This document shows, in pieces, positions 49,042 through 58,902 of a stretch of 64,000 bases of DNA. Under the pieces are notes generated by a model. The model did no database searches and was not told the DNA's origin. It saw nothing but the letters and a program-made list of their open reading frames with translations. Source of the stretch: Leifsonia soli (GTDB taxonomy: Bacteria > Actinomycetota > Actinomycetes > Actinomycetales > Microbacteriaceae); NCBI RefSeq assembly GCF_013408745.1, contig NZ_JACCBJ010000001.1, forward strand, positions 3,100,001-3,164,000, read 5' to 3'. Position 1 is the stretch's first letter; each line of letters begins with the position of its first letter. The translations under genes were made by a program, and so were the position numbers.

Positions 49042-49773
49042 ATGAGTACCCCGGCTGCCGTTCCGGCAGAGTCGACCACCCCCGAAACCCCCAGCGACAC
49101 CCCGACCGGATTCACCCTCTGGGCTGTGCTGCGCCGCGATCCCGCCCGACCGGACGACCTCGACGGCACCGACGTGCCGACCGCCGTCTCCGAGCTCGAA
49201 GGTGTGATCGCCGACCTCGAACTCCAGAACGTCACCACGCGCGGGCTCTACGACGTCTCGGGCCTCCGCGCCGACGCCGACGTGATGATCTGGCTGCACG
49301 GACCCGAGGCGGAGGCGCTGCAGTGGGGACTCCGCCAGCTGCGCCGCACGCGCCTGCTGAAGGCGCTGCTCCCGACCTGGAACGCGATGGGTGTGCACCG
49401 CGACGCCGAGTTCAACAAGGCCCACGTTCCCGGCTTCCTCCGGGGCAAGGAGCCGAAGGAATGGCTCTGCGTGTATCCGTTCGTGCGCAGCTACGAGTGG
49501 TACCTGCTGCCCGATGAGGAGCGCTCGAAGATGCTCGCGGAGCACGGCCGAAAGGGCGCCGCCTTCCGGTCGGTGCTCGCGAACACCGTCGCCTCGTTCG
49601 CGCTCGGCGACTACGAGTGGATCCTGCCGCTCGAGGCCGACGAGCTCACCGACCTCGTCGACATGATGCGCGAGCTCCGCTACACCGAGGCCCGTCGCCA
49701 CGTACGGGAAGAGGTCCCGTTCTTCACCGGTCGCCGCATCCAGCCGGCCGAGGTCGTGGAGGTCCTGCAGTGA
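49042..49773 (+). CDS. hemQ: Coproheme decarboxylase (HemQ/ChdC)
   Basis: A 243-residue chlorite-dismutase-fold enzyme that turns coproheme into heme b using peroxide, the last step of the coproporphyrin pathway. The catalytic Tyr region is [20 protein letters not shown] and the proximal His lies in [26 protein letters not shown] is also typical. The first 25 residues are an added Pro/Thr-rich tail. The ATG at 49042 has GAGAGGGAGA upstream; GTG 49036 is in frame. The stop overlaps the hemH start as GTGA. Confidence 0.93.
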   Translation: MSTPAAVPAESTTPETPSDTPTGFTLWAVLRRDPARPDDLDGTDVPTAVSELEGVIADLELQNVTTRGLYDVSGLRADADVMIWLHGPEAEALQWGLRQLRRTRLLKALLPTWNAMGVHRDAEFNKAHVPGFLRGKEPKEWLCVYPFVRSYEWYLLPDEERSKMLAEHGRKGAAFRSVLANTVASFALGDYEWILPLEADELTDLVDMMRELRYTEARRHVREEVPFFTGRRIQPAEVVEVLQ

Positions 49774-50951
49774 CGGACGCGCAGACCGACCAGCGGGTGC
49801 TGGGGGCGACCCCGGCCGCGGCCGCCGGCCCCGAGCACGTGACGGAGCCGACCGCCTACGACGCCATCCTGCTCGCCGGCTTCGGCGGTCCGGAGGGGCA
49901 GGACGACGTCATCCCGTTCCTCCGCAACGTCACGCGCGGGCGCGGCATCCCGGAGGAGCGTCTCGAAGAGGTCGCGCACCACTACCGCCACTTCGGCGGC
50001 GTCAGCCCCATCAACGACCAGAACCGCGAGCTCAAGGCCGCGCTGGAGGCGGAGCTCGCCGAGCGCGGCATCGACCTGCCGGTGCTCTGGGGCAACCGCA
50101 ACTGGGACCCGTATCTCGCCGACGCGCTCCGCGAGGCCGACGAGCGCGGCTTCACCAAGCTGATCGCCATCGCGACGAGCGCGTACTCGTCGTACTCCAG
50201 CTGCCGCCAGTACCGCGAGGACTTCGCGGGCGCTCTGGAGGCGACGGGACTGGACGGGCGCATCCAGATCGACAAGGTGCGCCAGTTCTTCGACCACCCC
50301 GGCTTCGTCGAGCCGTTCATCGAGGGTGTGAAGAACGCCATCGGCGAGCTGCAGCAGAAGCTTCCGGGCATCGACCCGGCGACCGAGGTGCGCATCCTGT
50401 TCTCGACGCACTCGATCCCGTCGACCGACGCGGCGAAGTCCGGTCCGGCCGAGCGCGGCTTCGGCGAGGGCGGCGCCTACGCGGCCCAGCACCTCGCGGT
50501 CGCCGAGGTCGTCTCGCACGCCGCCACCGGCGGAACCGTCGGCTGGGATCTGGTCTACCAGTCCCGGTCGGGCCCCCCGTCGATGCCGTGGCTGGAGCCC
50601 GACATCAACGACCGCATCGCCGAGCTCCCCGCGCTCGGGATCAAGGCCGTCGTCATCGTGCCGCTCGGCTTCGTGAGCGACCACATGGAGGTCCTCTGGG
50701 ACCTCGACAACGAGGCCATGGAGACGAGCGACGAGAACGGCCTGGTCGCCGTCCGCGTCCCGACCCCCGGCACCCACGCGGCGTACGTGAAGGGCCTGGT
50801 CGACCTGGTCCTCGAGCGTCGCGACGCCGTCCCGGTCGACCAGCGCCCGGCGATGACGTCGCTCGGCCCCTGGTACGACGTGTGCCGGCCGGGCTGCTGC
50901 GAGAACGTCCGGCTCGGCTTCAAGCCCGCCGCTGCGGGGCTCGCGCCGTGA
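49770..50951 (+). CDS. hemH: Coproporphyrin III ferrochelatase (HemH/CpfC)
   Basis: A 393-residue ferrochelatase inserting iron into coproporphyrin III. The active-site region [13 protein letters not shown] carries the conserved His, and [19 protein letters not shown] is a family signature. It has the cysteines of the actinobacterial [2Fe-2S] type: one internal (SSCRQYRED) and a C-terminal cluster ([14 protein letters not shown]). The GTG overlaps the hemQ stop, and its own stop overlaps the hemC start. Confidence 0.94.
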   Translation: MTDAQTDQRVLGATPAAAAGPEHVTEPTAYDAILLAGFGGPEGQDDVIPFLRNVTRGRGIPEERLEEVAHHYRHFGGVSPINDQNRELKAALEAELAERGIDLPVLWGNRNWDPYLADALREADERGFTKLIAIATSAYSSYSSCRQYREDFAGALEATGLDGRIQIDKVRQFFDHPGFVEPFIEGVKNAIGELQQKLPGIDPATEVRILFSTHSIPSTDAAKSGPAERGFGEGGAYAAQHLAVAEVVSHAATGGTVGWDLVYQSRSGPPSMPWLEPDINDRIAELPALGIKAVVIVPLGFVSDHMEVLWDLDNEAMETSDENGLVAVRVPTPGTHAAYVKGLVDLVLERRDAVPVDQRPAMTSLGPWYDVCRPGCCENVRLGFKPAAAGLAP

Positions 50952-51949
50952 GCGGGACCGTGACGAGGGTCGACGGCGCCGCCGAGCGCCGCGACGGGGT
51001 GCTGCGCATCGGCACCCGGGGCAGCGCGCTGGCGGTCGCGCAGACGACGGCGGTCGCCGAGTCGATCGCGCGCGCCACCGGCGTGGATGTCGAACTCGTC
51101 ACGGTGACCACCCACGGCGACACGTCGCGCGAGTCGCTTGCGCAGCTCGGCGGCACCGGGGTGTTCGCGACCGCGCTGCGCGACGCCCTGCGCGCCGGTG
51201 AAGTCGATCTCGTCGTGCACTCCCTGAAGGACCTCCCGACGGCTCCGGCTCCCGGGCTCGTCCTCGGCGCGGTGCCGAAGCGCGCTGACGCCCGCGACGC
51301 CCTGGCCGCGCGCGACGGACTGACGCTCGACGACCTCCCGGATGGCGCTCGCGTCGGCACCGGATCGCCCCGCCGGGTCGCCCAGCTGAAGTCGCAGCGC
51401 CCCGACCTCGACGTCGTCGACCTGCGCGGCAACGTCGACACGCGCCTGCGCATGGTCTCCGACGGCGAGCTGGACGCCGTGGTGCTCGCGGCCGCCGGCC
51501 TCACCCGGCTCGGCCGCCTCGACGCCGTGACCGACTACTTCCCGCTCTCCCTCGTCCCCACGGCTCCGGGTCAGGGTGCTCTCGCGCTCGAGGTCCGCGC
51601 CGGAGACGAGAAGGGCCGCGGCCCGATCGCGCGCGCCCTCTCCGCCGTCGACCACGTCACGACGCACGCCTCGGTGGTCGCCGAGCGGCACGTGCTCGCC
51701 GGGCTCGAGGCGGGATGCGCCGCTCCGATCGGCGCGACGGCACTCGTCGACGACGGCCTGCTCTTCCTCACCGCGACCGTGTACCGCCCGGACGGCTCGG
51801 AGAAGCTCACCGCATCCCACGCCGCCACCCCGGACTCGCTGAGCGCCGCCCACCTCGCGGAGGCCGCGGAGGATGTGGGCGCCCGCGTCGTCGCCGAGCT
51901 GCTGGAGGCCGGGGCCGCGTCGCTGGCACCGCTCGGGAGCGACCGATGA
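50948..51949 (+). CDS. hemC: Hydroxymethylbilane synthase (porphobilinogen deaminase)
   Basis: A 333-residue enzyme that links four porphobilinogens into hydroxymethylbilane. The dipyrromethane cofactor cysteine is in LAGLEAGCAAPIGA. The N-terminal LRIGTRGSALAVAQT and the segments VVHSLKDLPT and RVGTGSPRRVAQL are family hallmarks. The first 18 residues are an extension before the domain. GTG at 50948 overlaps the hemH stop, and the stop overlaps the hemD ATG. Confidence 0.95.
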   Translation: MSGTVTRVDGAAERRDGVLRIGTRGSALAVAQTTAVAESIARATGVDVELVTVTTHGDTSRESLAQLGGTGVFATALRDALRAGEVDLVVHSLKDLPTAPAPGLVLGAVPKRADARDALAARDGLTLDDLPDGARVGTGSPRRVAQLKSQRPDLDVVDLRGNVDTRLRMVSDGELDAVVLAAAGLTRLGRLDAVTDYFPLSLVPTAPGQGALALEVRAGDEKGRGPIARALSAVDHVTTHASVVAERHVLAGLEAGCAAPIGATALVDDGLLFLTATVYRPDGSEKLTASHAATPDSLSAAHLAEAAEDVGARVVAELLEAGAASLAPLGSDR

Positions 51950-52746
51950 CGAACACCGCCCCGACTCCGAAGCCGCTCGCCGGCTGGCGCGTGCTCGTGC
52001 CGCGCGGCGGCCCGTGGGGCGACTCCGTCGCTGCCGACCTGCGTGCGAAGGGTGCGTCGCCGGTCGTCGCCGCAATGATCAACTTCGCGCCGACGGCGGA
52101 TGCCTCGGCGCTCGAGGCGGCGCTCGCCCGGCTGGCAGACGGCGGGTTCGACTGGATGACGGTCACGAGCGCCACGACGGTGGATGTGCTCAGCGCCCAG
52201 CGAGCCGTCGTCCCGCCTTCGACGCGGGTCGCCGCGGTGGGCGAGACGACCGCCGCAGCGCTCGCCGCCGCCGGGTACCACGTCGACCTCGTCCCGTCGG
52301 AGGACAACTCGGCCCGCGGCCTGCTCGCCGAGTGGGAGGCCGCGACCCAGGGCGCCTTCCCGCTCCGCATCCTCACCCTCCGCTCGGAGATCGCGAAGCC
52401 CCTCCTCACCGAGGGGCTGCGCCGCATCGGCCACGATGTCGAGTCGGTCGTCGCCTACCGCACCGTCGGCGTCCCCGTGCCGGAGAACGTCGTGAGCGAC
52501 GTGCGCGACGGGCTGGTGCAGGCGATCCTGGTGACCAGCGGATCGGTTGCGGAGCAGGTGCAGAAGCAGCTCGGCCCCATCCCCGAGTCGACCCTGATCG
52601 CCGCGATCGGTCCGCAGACCGCCCGCGACGCCCGCTCGTTCGGTCTGCGGGTGGATGTGGTCGCCGCCGAGCGCACGGCCGCCTCCCTGATCGACGCCGT
52701 CGTGCAGGTCGCCCAGTCGCGGACCGCGGAGGCCGACGACTACTGA
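51946..52746 (+). CDS. hemD: Uroporphyrinogen III synthase
   Basis: A 266-residue protein that inverts ring D and cyclises hydroxymethylbilane to uroporphyrinogen III. The two-domain pattern of this poorly conserved family is visible: LAGWRVLVPRGGPWGDSVAA, WMTVTSATTVDVLSA, RVAAVGETTAAALAAAGYHV, and in the second half ILVTSGSVAEQV and LIAAIGPQTARDARSFGLRV. The position directly after hemC (ATGA overlap) and before hemB supports the call. Confidence 0.9.
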   Translation: MTNTAPTPKPLAGWRVLVPRGGPWGDSVAADLRAKGASPVVAAMINFAPTADASALEAALARLADGGFDWMTVTSATTVDVLSAQRAVVPPSTRVAAVGETTAAALAAAGYHVDLVPSEDNSARGLLAEWEAATQGAFPLRILTLRSEIAKPLLTEGLRRIGHDVESVVAYRTVGVPVPENVVSDVRDGLVQAILVTSGSVAEQVQKQLGPIPESTLIAAIGPQTARDARSFGLRVDVVAAERTAASLIDAVVQVAQSRTAEADDY

Positions 52747-52790
52747 GCTTCTGGGAGGACGCTCAGTCCGGCGGGCGTAGGCTCGTGTGA

Positions 52791-53771
52791 GTGAGTGAAC
52801 TGCATCCCGTCATCCGCCCCCGACGGCTGCGGCAGTCGCAGGCGATGCGCCGGCTGACAGCCGAGACCCGCCTCCACCCCGCCGAGCTGATCCTTCCCCT
52901 CTTCGTGCGCGAGGGCGCAACAGAACCCGTTCCGATCGCCTCGATGCCCGGGGTCTCGCAGCACAGCCTCGACTCCCTGAGGCGCGTGGCCGCCGAAGCC
53001 GCCGAGGCCGGCGTCGGCGGGCTGATGCTCTTCGGCGTGCCCGAGACGCGCGACGCCGTCGGGTCCGGAGCGACCGACCCGGACGGCATCCTCAACGTCG
53101 CCACCCGGGTGCTCGCCGCCGAGGTGGGCGACGCCCTCGTGGTCCAGACCGACCTCTGCCTCGACGAGTTCACCGATCACGGGCACTGCGGCGTCCTGGA
53201 TGCGCGCGGCCACGTCGACAACGACGCCACCCTGGTCCGCTACCGCGACATGGCCGTCGCCCAGGCCGAGGCCGGCTCTCAGCTGCTCGGCCTCAGCGGG
53301 ATGATGGACGGCCAGGTCGCAGCGGTCCGCGACGCGCTCGACGCGTCCGGGCACACGGATGTCGTCATCCTCGCCTACGCGGCGAAGTACGCGTCCGGCT
53401 TCTACGGGCCGTTCCGCGAGGCCGTCGACTCGCAGCTCTCCGGCGACCGGCGCGCGTACCAGCAGGACCCGGCGAACCGCCGCGAGGGCCTGCGGGAAGC
53501 GCGGCTGGACCTGGAGGAGGGCGCCGACATCCTCATGGTGAAGCCCGCGCTCAGCTACCTCGACGTGCTCAGCGATGTCGCCGCGATCAGCGACGTCCCG
53601 GTCTGGGCGTACCAGGTGTCGGGGGAGTACGCGATGGTGGAGGCCGCGGCGGCCAACGGCTGGATCGACCGCGACCGGATCATCGAGGAGACGCTGATCG
53701 GCGCACGCCGTGCCGGCGCCGACGCGATCATGACCTACTGGGCGACGGAGGTGGCCGGGTGGCTGCGTTGA
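52791..53771 (+). CDS. hemB: Delta-aminolevulinic acid dehydratase (porphobilinogen synthase)
   Basis: A 326-residue enzyme joining two aminolevulinates into porphobilinogen. The active-site lysines are in [17 protein letters not shown] and the Schiff-base lysine in [14 protein letters not shown]. The metal loop reads [15 protein letters not shown], which keeps Cys and His but has Asp in place of one zinc-type cysteine, so a mixed or magnesium-dependent type is possible. TAGGCT (52778-52783) ends 7 bases before the GTG, giving hemB its own leaderless promoter within the cluster. Confidence 0.95.
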   Translation: MSELHPVIRPRRLRQSQAMRRLTAETRLHPAELILPLFVREGATEPVPIASMPGVSQHSLDSLRRVAAEAAEAGVGGLMLFGVPETRDAVGSGATDPDGILNVATRVLAAEVGDALVVQTDLCLDEFTDHGHCGVLDARGHVDNDATLVRYRDMAVAQAEAGSQLLGLSGMMDGQVAAVRDALDASGHTDVVILAYAAKYASGFYGPFREAVDSQLSGDRRAYQQDPANRREGLREARLDLEEGADILMVKPALSYLDVLSDVAAISDVPVWAYQVSGEYAMVEAAAANGWIDRDRIIEETLIGARRAGADAIMTYWATEVAGWLR

Positions 53772-55075
53772 ACGACGTGAACGAGCAGCAGTTCGAGCGG
53801 GCGCAGCGCGTCATCCCGGGCGGGGTCAACTCGCCGGTGCGCGCCTTCCGCTCGGTCGGAGGCACCCCGCGGTTCCTCGTGTCGGCGTCCGGTCCGTATG
53901 TGACCGATGCGGACGGCCGCGAGTACGTCGACCTGGTCGCGTCGTGGGGTCCGGCGATCCTCGGCCACGCGCATCCCGCCGTCGTGGATGCGGTGCAGCG
54001 GGCGGCAGCGCGCGGCCTGTCCTTCGGCGCATCCACACCCGCGGAGACCGAGCTGGCGGAGGCCGTGATCGGCCGCGTCCCGTTCGTCGAGAAGCTGCGC
54101 CTGGTGTCCACGGGCACCGAGGCGACGATGAGCGCCATCCGGCTCGCCCGCGGGTTCACGGGCCGGCCGCTGCTGATCAAGTTCGCCGGGCACTATCACG
54201 GGCACTCGGACAGCCTGCTCGCCGAGGCGGGCTCCGGTCTCGCCACGCTCGCTCTTCCCGGCTCGGCCGGGGTCACCGAGGCGACGGCGGCGCAGACGAT
54301 CGTGCTCCCGTACAACGACCTGGATGCGGTGCGCGCGGTGTTCGAGGCGCAGGGCCCCGACATCGCCGCGGTCATCACGGAGGCCGCCGCCGCCAACATG
54401 GGCGTCGTCCCGCCGGACGAGGGCTTCAACGCCGCGCTGACCGACCTCGCTCACGAGTTCGGGGCGCTGCTCATCCTCGACGAGGTGCTCACCGGCTTCC
54501 GCGTCAGCGACGCCGGCTTCTGGGGGCTCGACCGCGGCTACACGCCCGACCTGGTCACCTTCGGCAAGGTCATCGGCGGCGGGATGCCGCTGGCCGCTCT
54601 CGGCGGACGCGCGGAGCTCATGGACTTCCTCGCACCGGCCGGTCCCGTCTACCAGGCGGGGACGCTCTCCGGGAACCCGGTCGCGGTCGCCGCCGGGCTG
54701 GCCACGCTGGCGAACGCCGACGAGGCCGTGTACGACCGCCTCGACGCGGTCGCCGACACGGTGTCGTCGGCGGTGTCCGAGGCGCTCTCGGCTGCCGGCG
54801 TCGCCCATCGGGTCCAGCACGCGGGCAACCTGTTCAGCGTCGTCTTCGGCGATTTCGAGCGGGCACCGCGCACCTATGCCGAGGTGCAGGCGCAGGAGGC
54901 GTACCGCTACCGCGCCTTCTTCCACGCGATGCTCGACCAGGGCGTCTCGCTGCCGCCGAGCGTGTTCGAGGCGTGGTTCGTCACGGCGGCGCACGACGAC
55001 GCGGCCGTCGACCGCATCCTGAACGCCCTCCCCGCGGCCGCCCGCGCCGCGGCCGCCGCCACCCCCGCCGCCTGA
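53759..55075 (+). CDS. hemL: Glutamate-1-semialdehyde 2,1-aminomutase
   Basis: A 438-residue PLP enzyme converting glutamate-1-semialdehyde into 5-aminolevulinate. The PLP lysine lies in [29 protein letters not shown] entry (here [20 protein letters not shown]), [19 protein letters not shown] and [12 protein letters not shown] are hallmarks. The GTG at 53759 has GGAGG 7 bases upstream and overlaps hemB by 13 bases; a TTG at 53768 is a weaker alternative. It is the last gene of the cluster. A palindromic repeat follows its stop. Confidence 0.95.
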   Translation: MAALNDVNEQQFERAQRVIPGGVNSPVRAFRSVGGTPRFLVSASGPYVTDADGREYVDLVASWGPAILGHAHPAVVDAVQRAAARGLSFGASTPAETELAEAVIGRVPFVEKLRLVSTGTEATMSAIRLARGFTGRPLLIKFAGHYHGHSDSLLAEAGSGLATLALPGSAGVTEATAAQTIVLPYNDLDAVRAVFEAQGPDIAAVITEAAAANMGVVPPDEGFNAALTDLAHEFGALLILDEVLTGFRVSDAGFWGLDRGYTPDLVTFGKVIGGGMPLAALGGRAELMDFLAPAGPVYQAGTLSGNPVAVAAGLATLANADEAVYDRLDAVADTVSSAVSEALSAAGVAHRVQHAGNLFSVVFGDFERAPRTYAEVQAQEAYRYRAFFHAMLDQGVSLPPSVFEAWFVTAAHDDAAVDRILNALPAAARAAAAATPAA

Positions 55076-55083
55076 CCCCGCCC

Positions 55084-55150
55084 CTCCGCCGAGTTGCGAC
55101 ATCATGTCGCAACTCACCCCGGATTCCGGCAACGAGTCACGACTCGATGT
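55084..55150 (-). repeat. Intergenic palindromic repeat, copy B
   Basis: A stem GAGTTGCGAC/GTCGCAACTC (55091-55115, loop ATCAT) and the palindrome CGAGTCACGACTCG (55133-55146) flank a GGATTCCGGCAA core. Read in reverse complement, it aligns with copy A at 23324-23403 over nearly its full length, except for an 11-base insert in copy A. It lies between convergent hemL and the small gene at 55154. Confidence 0.75.
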
Positions 55151-55153
55151 CCG

Positions 55154-55390
55154 TCAGGCGTCGGGAGCGGCGGGTTCGCGCGAGAGGGACTCGACGTAGG
55201 TGTACGTGGCTGTCGCGGGCCAGCCGTCCGCATCCAGCAGGGCGTAGACGTCGAAGTTGAGCGTTCCACCGCCGCCGGCGGCACGGCGGAGCGTGCGCGG
55301 CGGTGCGTCCGACGATGAGCGGATGGTCACCGTCTGCGGCTCCGCGCCCGAACGGAGAAGGCGGGCGCGGAAGGTGGTGGTCCGGGTCAT
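55154..55390 (-). CDS. Small protein of unknown function
   Basis: A 78-residue protein: TTTFRARLLRSGAEPQTVTI, RTLRRAAGGGGTLNFDVYAL and the end TYTYVESLSREPAAPDA. It looks like a small beta-rich domain with no signal peptide or membrane helix. I do not recognise it. Codon use fits the neighbourhood, and the ORF is free-standing on the minus strand, so it is likely real. No strong RBS is seen before the ATG. Confidence 0.5.
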   Translation of the reverse strand: MTRTTTFRARLLRSGAEPQTVTIRSSSDAPPRTLRRAAGGGGTLNFDVYALLDADGWPATATYTYVESLSREPAAPDA

Positions 55391-55434
55391 CCCACCACTC
55401 TCCCACGCCCGCCCGGAGGACGGGACCGGAGTCC

Positions 55435-56688
55435 CTAGGCTTGGCCGTGCGACGCCCTCGAGCGCCGCGACAGCGAGTCGATGATCACCGCGAGCAGCAG
55501 GACGGCGCCCGTGATCATGAAGCGGTACGACGAGTCCAGGTTGAGGAGCGTCAGGCCGTTCGAGATCGACTGGATGACCAGGATGCCGAGCAGCGCCGAC
55601 CACGCGGAGCCGCGCCCGCCGAACAGGCTCGTTCCGCCGATGACCGCCGCCGCGATGGCGTTCAGGTTGGTGTCGGTTCCGCCGGAGCCCGCGCCCACCG
55701 ACGCCAGGCGGGCGGCCGCGAGCAAGCCGCCGACCGCCGCGAACGTCGAGCAGAGGATGAACACGCTGATGAACACGCGGTTCACCCGGATACCGGCTCG
55801 ACGCGCCGCCTCCACCGATCCGCCGACGGCGAAGACCGAGCGTCCCCACCGGGTGCGGGTGAGGAAGAAGTTCATCACGATGACGAGCACCACGAAGAAC
55901 AGGAACATGGCGCCCGTGCCGCGGTCGGTGGAGAGGTACCAGACGCTGATGCACAGTCCGACGAGCAGCAGAGCGGCCTTGATGGCGACGACCGCCATCG
56001 ACCCCTCGGAGAGCCCCGCGTTCCTGCGTCGCACGTTGCGCCGGAAGTCGGAGAAGAACATCCCGCCCGCCGCGATGACCGCCAGAGCGTAGGCCGCCCA
56101 CGGCGGCAGGAACCACTGCTGCGCGAACTTCACGATCCACGAGTCGTAGGGGATGTTGATCGAGCTGTTCGCGCCGAGGATCCACAGCTGGAGGCCGAGG
56201 AAGCCGAGCAGACCGGCCAGCGTGATCACGAAGCTCGGGACGCCGAACCGGGTGAACAGGAAGCCGTAGAGCAGGCCGATCGCCGAACCGGCGAGGATGG
56301 CGACGATCACCGTGAGCCAGAGCGGCCAGTGCAGCTGCGTGAAGCCGACGCCGAGGATGGCCGCCGCCACACCGCTCACCGACCCGACAGATAGGTCGAT
56401 CTGGCCGAGCAGCAGCACCAGCACGATGCCGATCGAGATCGTGCCGATCGCGGCGCACTGCAGGGTCAGGTTGACCAGGTTGTTCGCGCTGAGGAAGTTG
56501 GGGTTGAGGATCTGGAACACGACCCAGATCACGACGAGTCCGATGACGACCGGCAGCGATCCGAGGTCGCCGCCGCGCACCCGGCGCCCGAAGGCGCGGA
56601 CGGCGCCGCCGAGCCCTTCGTCGCGGATGATCCGCTCGTCCTGGAGGTCCGCCGCCAGTTCGGCAGGCGTCTCTGGTGCCTTGGTCAT
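55435..56688 (-). CDS. Sugar ABC importer permease (XylH/RbsC family)
   Basis: A 417-residue permease with about ten to eleven hydrophobic segments. The family EAA-like region is seen as GRSVFAVGGSVEAARRAGIR, with AAAVIGGTSLFGGRGSAWS near the end and LVLLLGQIDLSVGSVSGVAA early. This is the monosaccharide (xylose/ribose/glucose type) importer group. A cytoplasmic N-terminal arm of about 45 residues precedes the first helix. It overlaps the ATPase gene by 4 bases and is the last gene of the operon. The sugar is not defined by sequence. Confidence 0.88.
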   Translation of the reverse strand: MTKAPETPAELAADLQDERIIRDEGLGGAVRAFGRRVRGGDLGSLPVVIGLVVIWVVFQILNPNFLSANNLVNLTLQCAAIGTISIGIVLVLLLGQIDLSVGSVSGVAAAILGVGFTQLHWPLWLTVIVAILAGSAIGLLYGFLFTRFGVPSFVITLAGLLGFLGLQLWILGANSSINIPYDSWIVKFAQQWFLPPWAAYALAVIAAGGMFFSDFRRNVRRRNAGLSEGSMAVVAIKAALLLVGLCISVWYLSTDRGTGAMFLFFVVLVIVMNFFLTRTRWGRSVFAVGGSVEAARRAGIRVNRVFISVFILCSTFAAVGGLLAAARLASVGAGSGGTDTNLNAIAAAVIGGTSLFGGRGSAWSALLGILVIQSISNGLTLLNLDSSYRFMITGAVLLLAVIIDSLSRRSRASHGQA

Positions 56689-57521
56689 GCTTCCGGGCTC
56701 CGTTCGATGGATTCTTCGGCCTCCATGAGCCGTTCGGCGCGACGCACCACGACGTTGTCGGTCGCGCCGGTGATGGCGGAGATGATGTCCTCGTAGCTGA
56801 CCTCCGGCACGCGGAAGTCGCCGTTGTTGCGGCCGAGCCGCAGCACGGCGACGCGGTCGGCGACGGCCTGGACGTCGGCCATGTTGTGGCTGATCAGGAT
56901 GACGCCGAGCCCGCGCTCACGGAGCCGCTCGATGAGGTTGAGCACCTCGGCGGTCTGTGCGACGCCGAGGGCGGCGGTCGGCTCGTCGAGGATGACGACG
57001 CGCGGGTCGCCGATGAGCGACCGGGCGATCGCGACGGTCTGCCGCTGGCCGCCGGACAGCGACGCGACGGCGATGCGGACGGAGGGGATGCGCGCCGACA
57101 GCTGCCGGAGCAGGCTCCACGACCGCTTCTCCATCTCCTCCTCGTCGAGCGTGCCCTTGCTGATCTCGCGGCCGAGGAACAGGTTGGAGACGACGTCGAG
57201 GTTGTCGCACAGGGCGAGGTCCTGGAAGACGGTGGCGATGCCGAGCTGACGGGAGGCGGCGGGCGATGGGATGCTCACCTCCTGGCCGTCGAACTCGATC
57301 GTCCCCGCATCCTGCGGGTGGACGCCCGCGAGGATCTTGACGAGCGTCGACTTGCCGGCGCCGTTGTCGCCGACCAGGGCGACGACCTCTCCCGGGTAGA
57401 CGTCGAGGTGGATGTCGGTGAGCGCTTGGACGGCGCCGAACCCTTTCGAGACCCCCCGCAGGGAGAGGACGGGGCGGCGTGAGGACCGCTCCTCGTCCAC
57501 GATCGCGGATTCCATGGTCAC
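56685..57521 (-). CDS. Sugar ABC importer ATP-binding protein, single-domain
   Basis: A 278-residue ATPase with one ABC domain: Walker A in VALVGDNGAGKSTLVKILAG, signature LSGGQRQTVAIARSL, Walker B VVILDEPTAALG and the switch His in LISHNMADVQAVADR. Most ribose/xylose-type partners (RbsA, XylG) have two fused ABC domains and about 500 residues; here a homodimer of this short form would drive the importer, as in FrcA-like systems. The GTG at 57521 has AAGGAGAA at a 5-base spacing; ATG 57515 is in frame. Confidence 0.88.
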   Translation of the reverse strand: MTMESAIVDEERSSRRPVLSLRGVSKGFGAVQALTDIHLDVYPGEVVALVGDNGAGKSTLVKILAGVHPQDAGTIEFDGQEVSIPSPAASRQLGIATVFQDLALCDNLDVVSNLFLGREISKGTLDEEEMEKRSWSLLRQLSARIPSVRIAVASLSGGQRQTVAIARSLIGDPRVVILDEPTAALGVAQTAEVLNLIERLRERGLGVILISHNMADVQAVADRVAVLRLGRNNGDFRVPEVSYEDIISAITGATDNVVVRRAERLMEAEESIERSPEA

Positions 57522-57577
57522 GGCGTTCTCCTTCGAGCTGTGCGCAGCATGCTTCCTGTTCTCAGGGTAGAGCGGAA

Positions 57578-57631
57578 CCCGGCCCGGGGCGCCCCCCCGC
57601 TGTGAAGGCGGGAGGCGCTGTCCGGGCCGGG
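57578..57631 (-). terminator. Intra-operon hairpin between the sugar-binding and ATPase genes
   Basis: Outer arms CCCGGCCCGG (57578-57587) and CCGGGCCGGG (57622-57631) pair perfectly, with further GC pairing (GGCGCC.../...GGCGC, CCCGC/GCGGG) inside. It lies just after the binding-protein stop. Such elements typically lower downstream expression or protect the 3' end, giving an excess of binding protein. Confidence 0.65.
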
Positions 57632-57645
57632 CATCCGTCGATCGG

Positions 57646-58764
57646 TTACTTGATGCCGTACTTCTCGCAGTCGGCCTTGTAGTCGGCGGTGCAGATCTTG
57701 GCAGCCGAGTCCGAGCCGTAGAACTCGTCCTTGACCACCGTGCTCTCGATGTTGTCCGTCGTCACCGACACCGGGGTCAGCAGGAAGGACTGGATCGCCG
57801 CGCCGCCCGCGGTGTCGACCGTGGTGTCGCCCTTCGGCTTGTTGCCCTTGGTCAGGTCGACGGCGAGCTCCGCCGCCTTCTCGGCCTCCGGCTTGAGCGC
57901 CTTGTACACGGTCATGTACTGGTCGCCGGCGAGGATGCGCTGGATGCCGGCGAGCTCAGCATCCTGACCCGTGACGGGCGGGAGCGGGCTCAGGTTGGCC
58001 GCCTTCATGGCCGCGATCGCGCCACCGCCGGTGCCGTCGTTCGCCGCGTAGACGCCCTTGATCTGGTCCTTGAACTGCGAGACCTGGCCGGACACCCAGT
58101 CCTGGGCCTTCGCGGGGTCCCATCCGGGTGTGTCGTACTCGGCGAGCACCTTGTAGCCGCTGGAGTCGATGACGCTGTGCGCGCCCTTCTTGAAGAGGGT
58201 CGCGTTGTTGTCGGTCGGCGAGCCGTTGACCATCAGGATGCCGCTGCCGGAGGGCACGCCGTCCTTCTTCAGCTTGTCGACGAGGGCCTGGCCCTGCAGC
58301 TGGCCGACCTTCTCGTTGTCGAACGAGATGTAGTAGTCGCTGTCCGGGCTGTTGATGAGACGGTCGTACGAGATGACGGGCACGTTCTTGGCCTTGGCCT
58401 CGCCGACGATCGATGCGGCGGCCTCGCCGTCGAACGGGTCGAGGACGAGCACCTTGACGCCCTGGGTGAGCATCGACTCCGCCTGCTGCTGCTGCTTGCT
58501 GGCGTCGCCGTCGGCGTTCGCATAGAGGACCTTGCAGCCGGAGCAGAGCTCCTTGACCTTCGCCTCGAAGAAGGGCTTGTCCGCCGCCTCGTAGCGGGCG
58601 GTGACCGAGTCAGGCAGGAGCAGACCGATCTGGGCGTTTGCGGCGTCGCCGGTGCTTCCTCCGCCGGAGCCGTTTCCGGATCCGTTCGAACAGGCTGTGA
58701 GAGTGACGGCTGTGAGCAGGATCGCGGCCGACGCGATGACCGCTCTCTTGGTGGCGATCTTCAT
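57646..58764 (-). CDS. Sugar ABC importer substrate-binding lipoprotein (XylF-like)
   Basis: A 372-residue lipid-anchored binding protein. The signal peptide ends in the lipobox TLTAC; a Gly/Ser/Asn linker follows. The type I periplasmic-binding fold shows AQIGLLLPDSVTARYEAADK, VKVLVLDPFDGEAAASIVGE, VPVISYDRLINSPDSDYYIS and VTGQDAELAGIQRILAGDQY. These match XylF and its relatives for xylose and similar monosaccharides. The RBS GGAGGTTTTT is strong. It is the first gene of the importer operon, directly downstream of a ROK regulator. Confidence 0.9.
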   Translation of the reverse strand: MKIATKRAVIASAAILLTAVTLTACSNGSGNGSGGGSTGDAANAQIGLLLPDSVTARYEAADKPFFEAKVKELCSGCKVLYANADGDASKQQQQAESMLTQGVKVLVLDPFDGEAAASIVGEAKAKNVPVISYDRLINSPDSDYYISFDNEKVGQLQGQALVDKLKKDGVPSGSGILMVNGSPTDNNATLFKKGAHSVIDSSGYKVLAEYDTPGWDPAKAQDWVSGQVSQFKDQIKGVYAANDGTGGGAIAAMKAANLSPLPPVTGQDAELAGIQRILAGDQYMTVYKALKPEAEKAAELAVDLTKGNKPKGDTTVDTAGGAAIQSFLLTPVSVTTDNIESTVVKDEFYGSDSAAKICTADYKADCEKYGIK

Positions 58765-58809
58765 TGAAAAACCTCCGATTCGGCACCGCCTTCGTTGGCG
58801 GCTGGGTTG

Positions 58810-58838
58810 AGTGTGCCAGCCGGGGGGTTTGGCGTCAA
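58810..58838 (-). promoter_or_regulatory. Promoter of the sugar importer operon
   Basis: On the minus strand TTGACG (58833-58838) and CACACT (58810-58815) are 17 bases apart, a good vegetative promoter with a leader of about 40 bases to the binding-protein ATG. The AT-richer segment just upstream (58839-58870) with TTATCGAAACC is the likely regulator site. Confidence 0.65.
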
Positions 58839-58902
58839 GAGTTGAAGACAATGGTTTCGATAACGGTTCGGACCGTCTTCGGGGGACACTCCGCCGGGAG
58901 GA

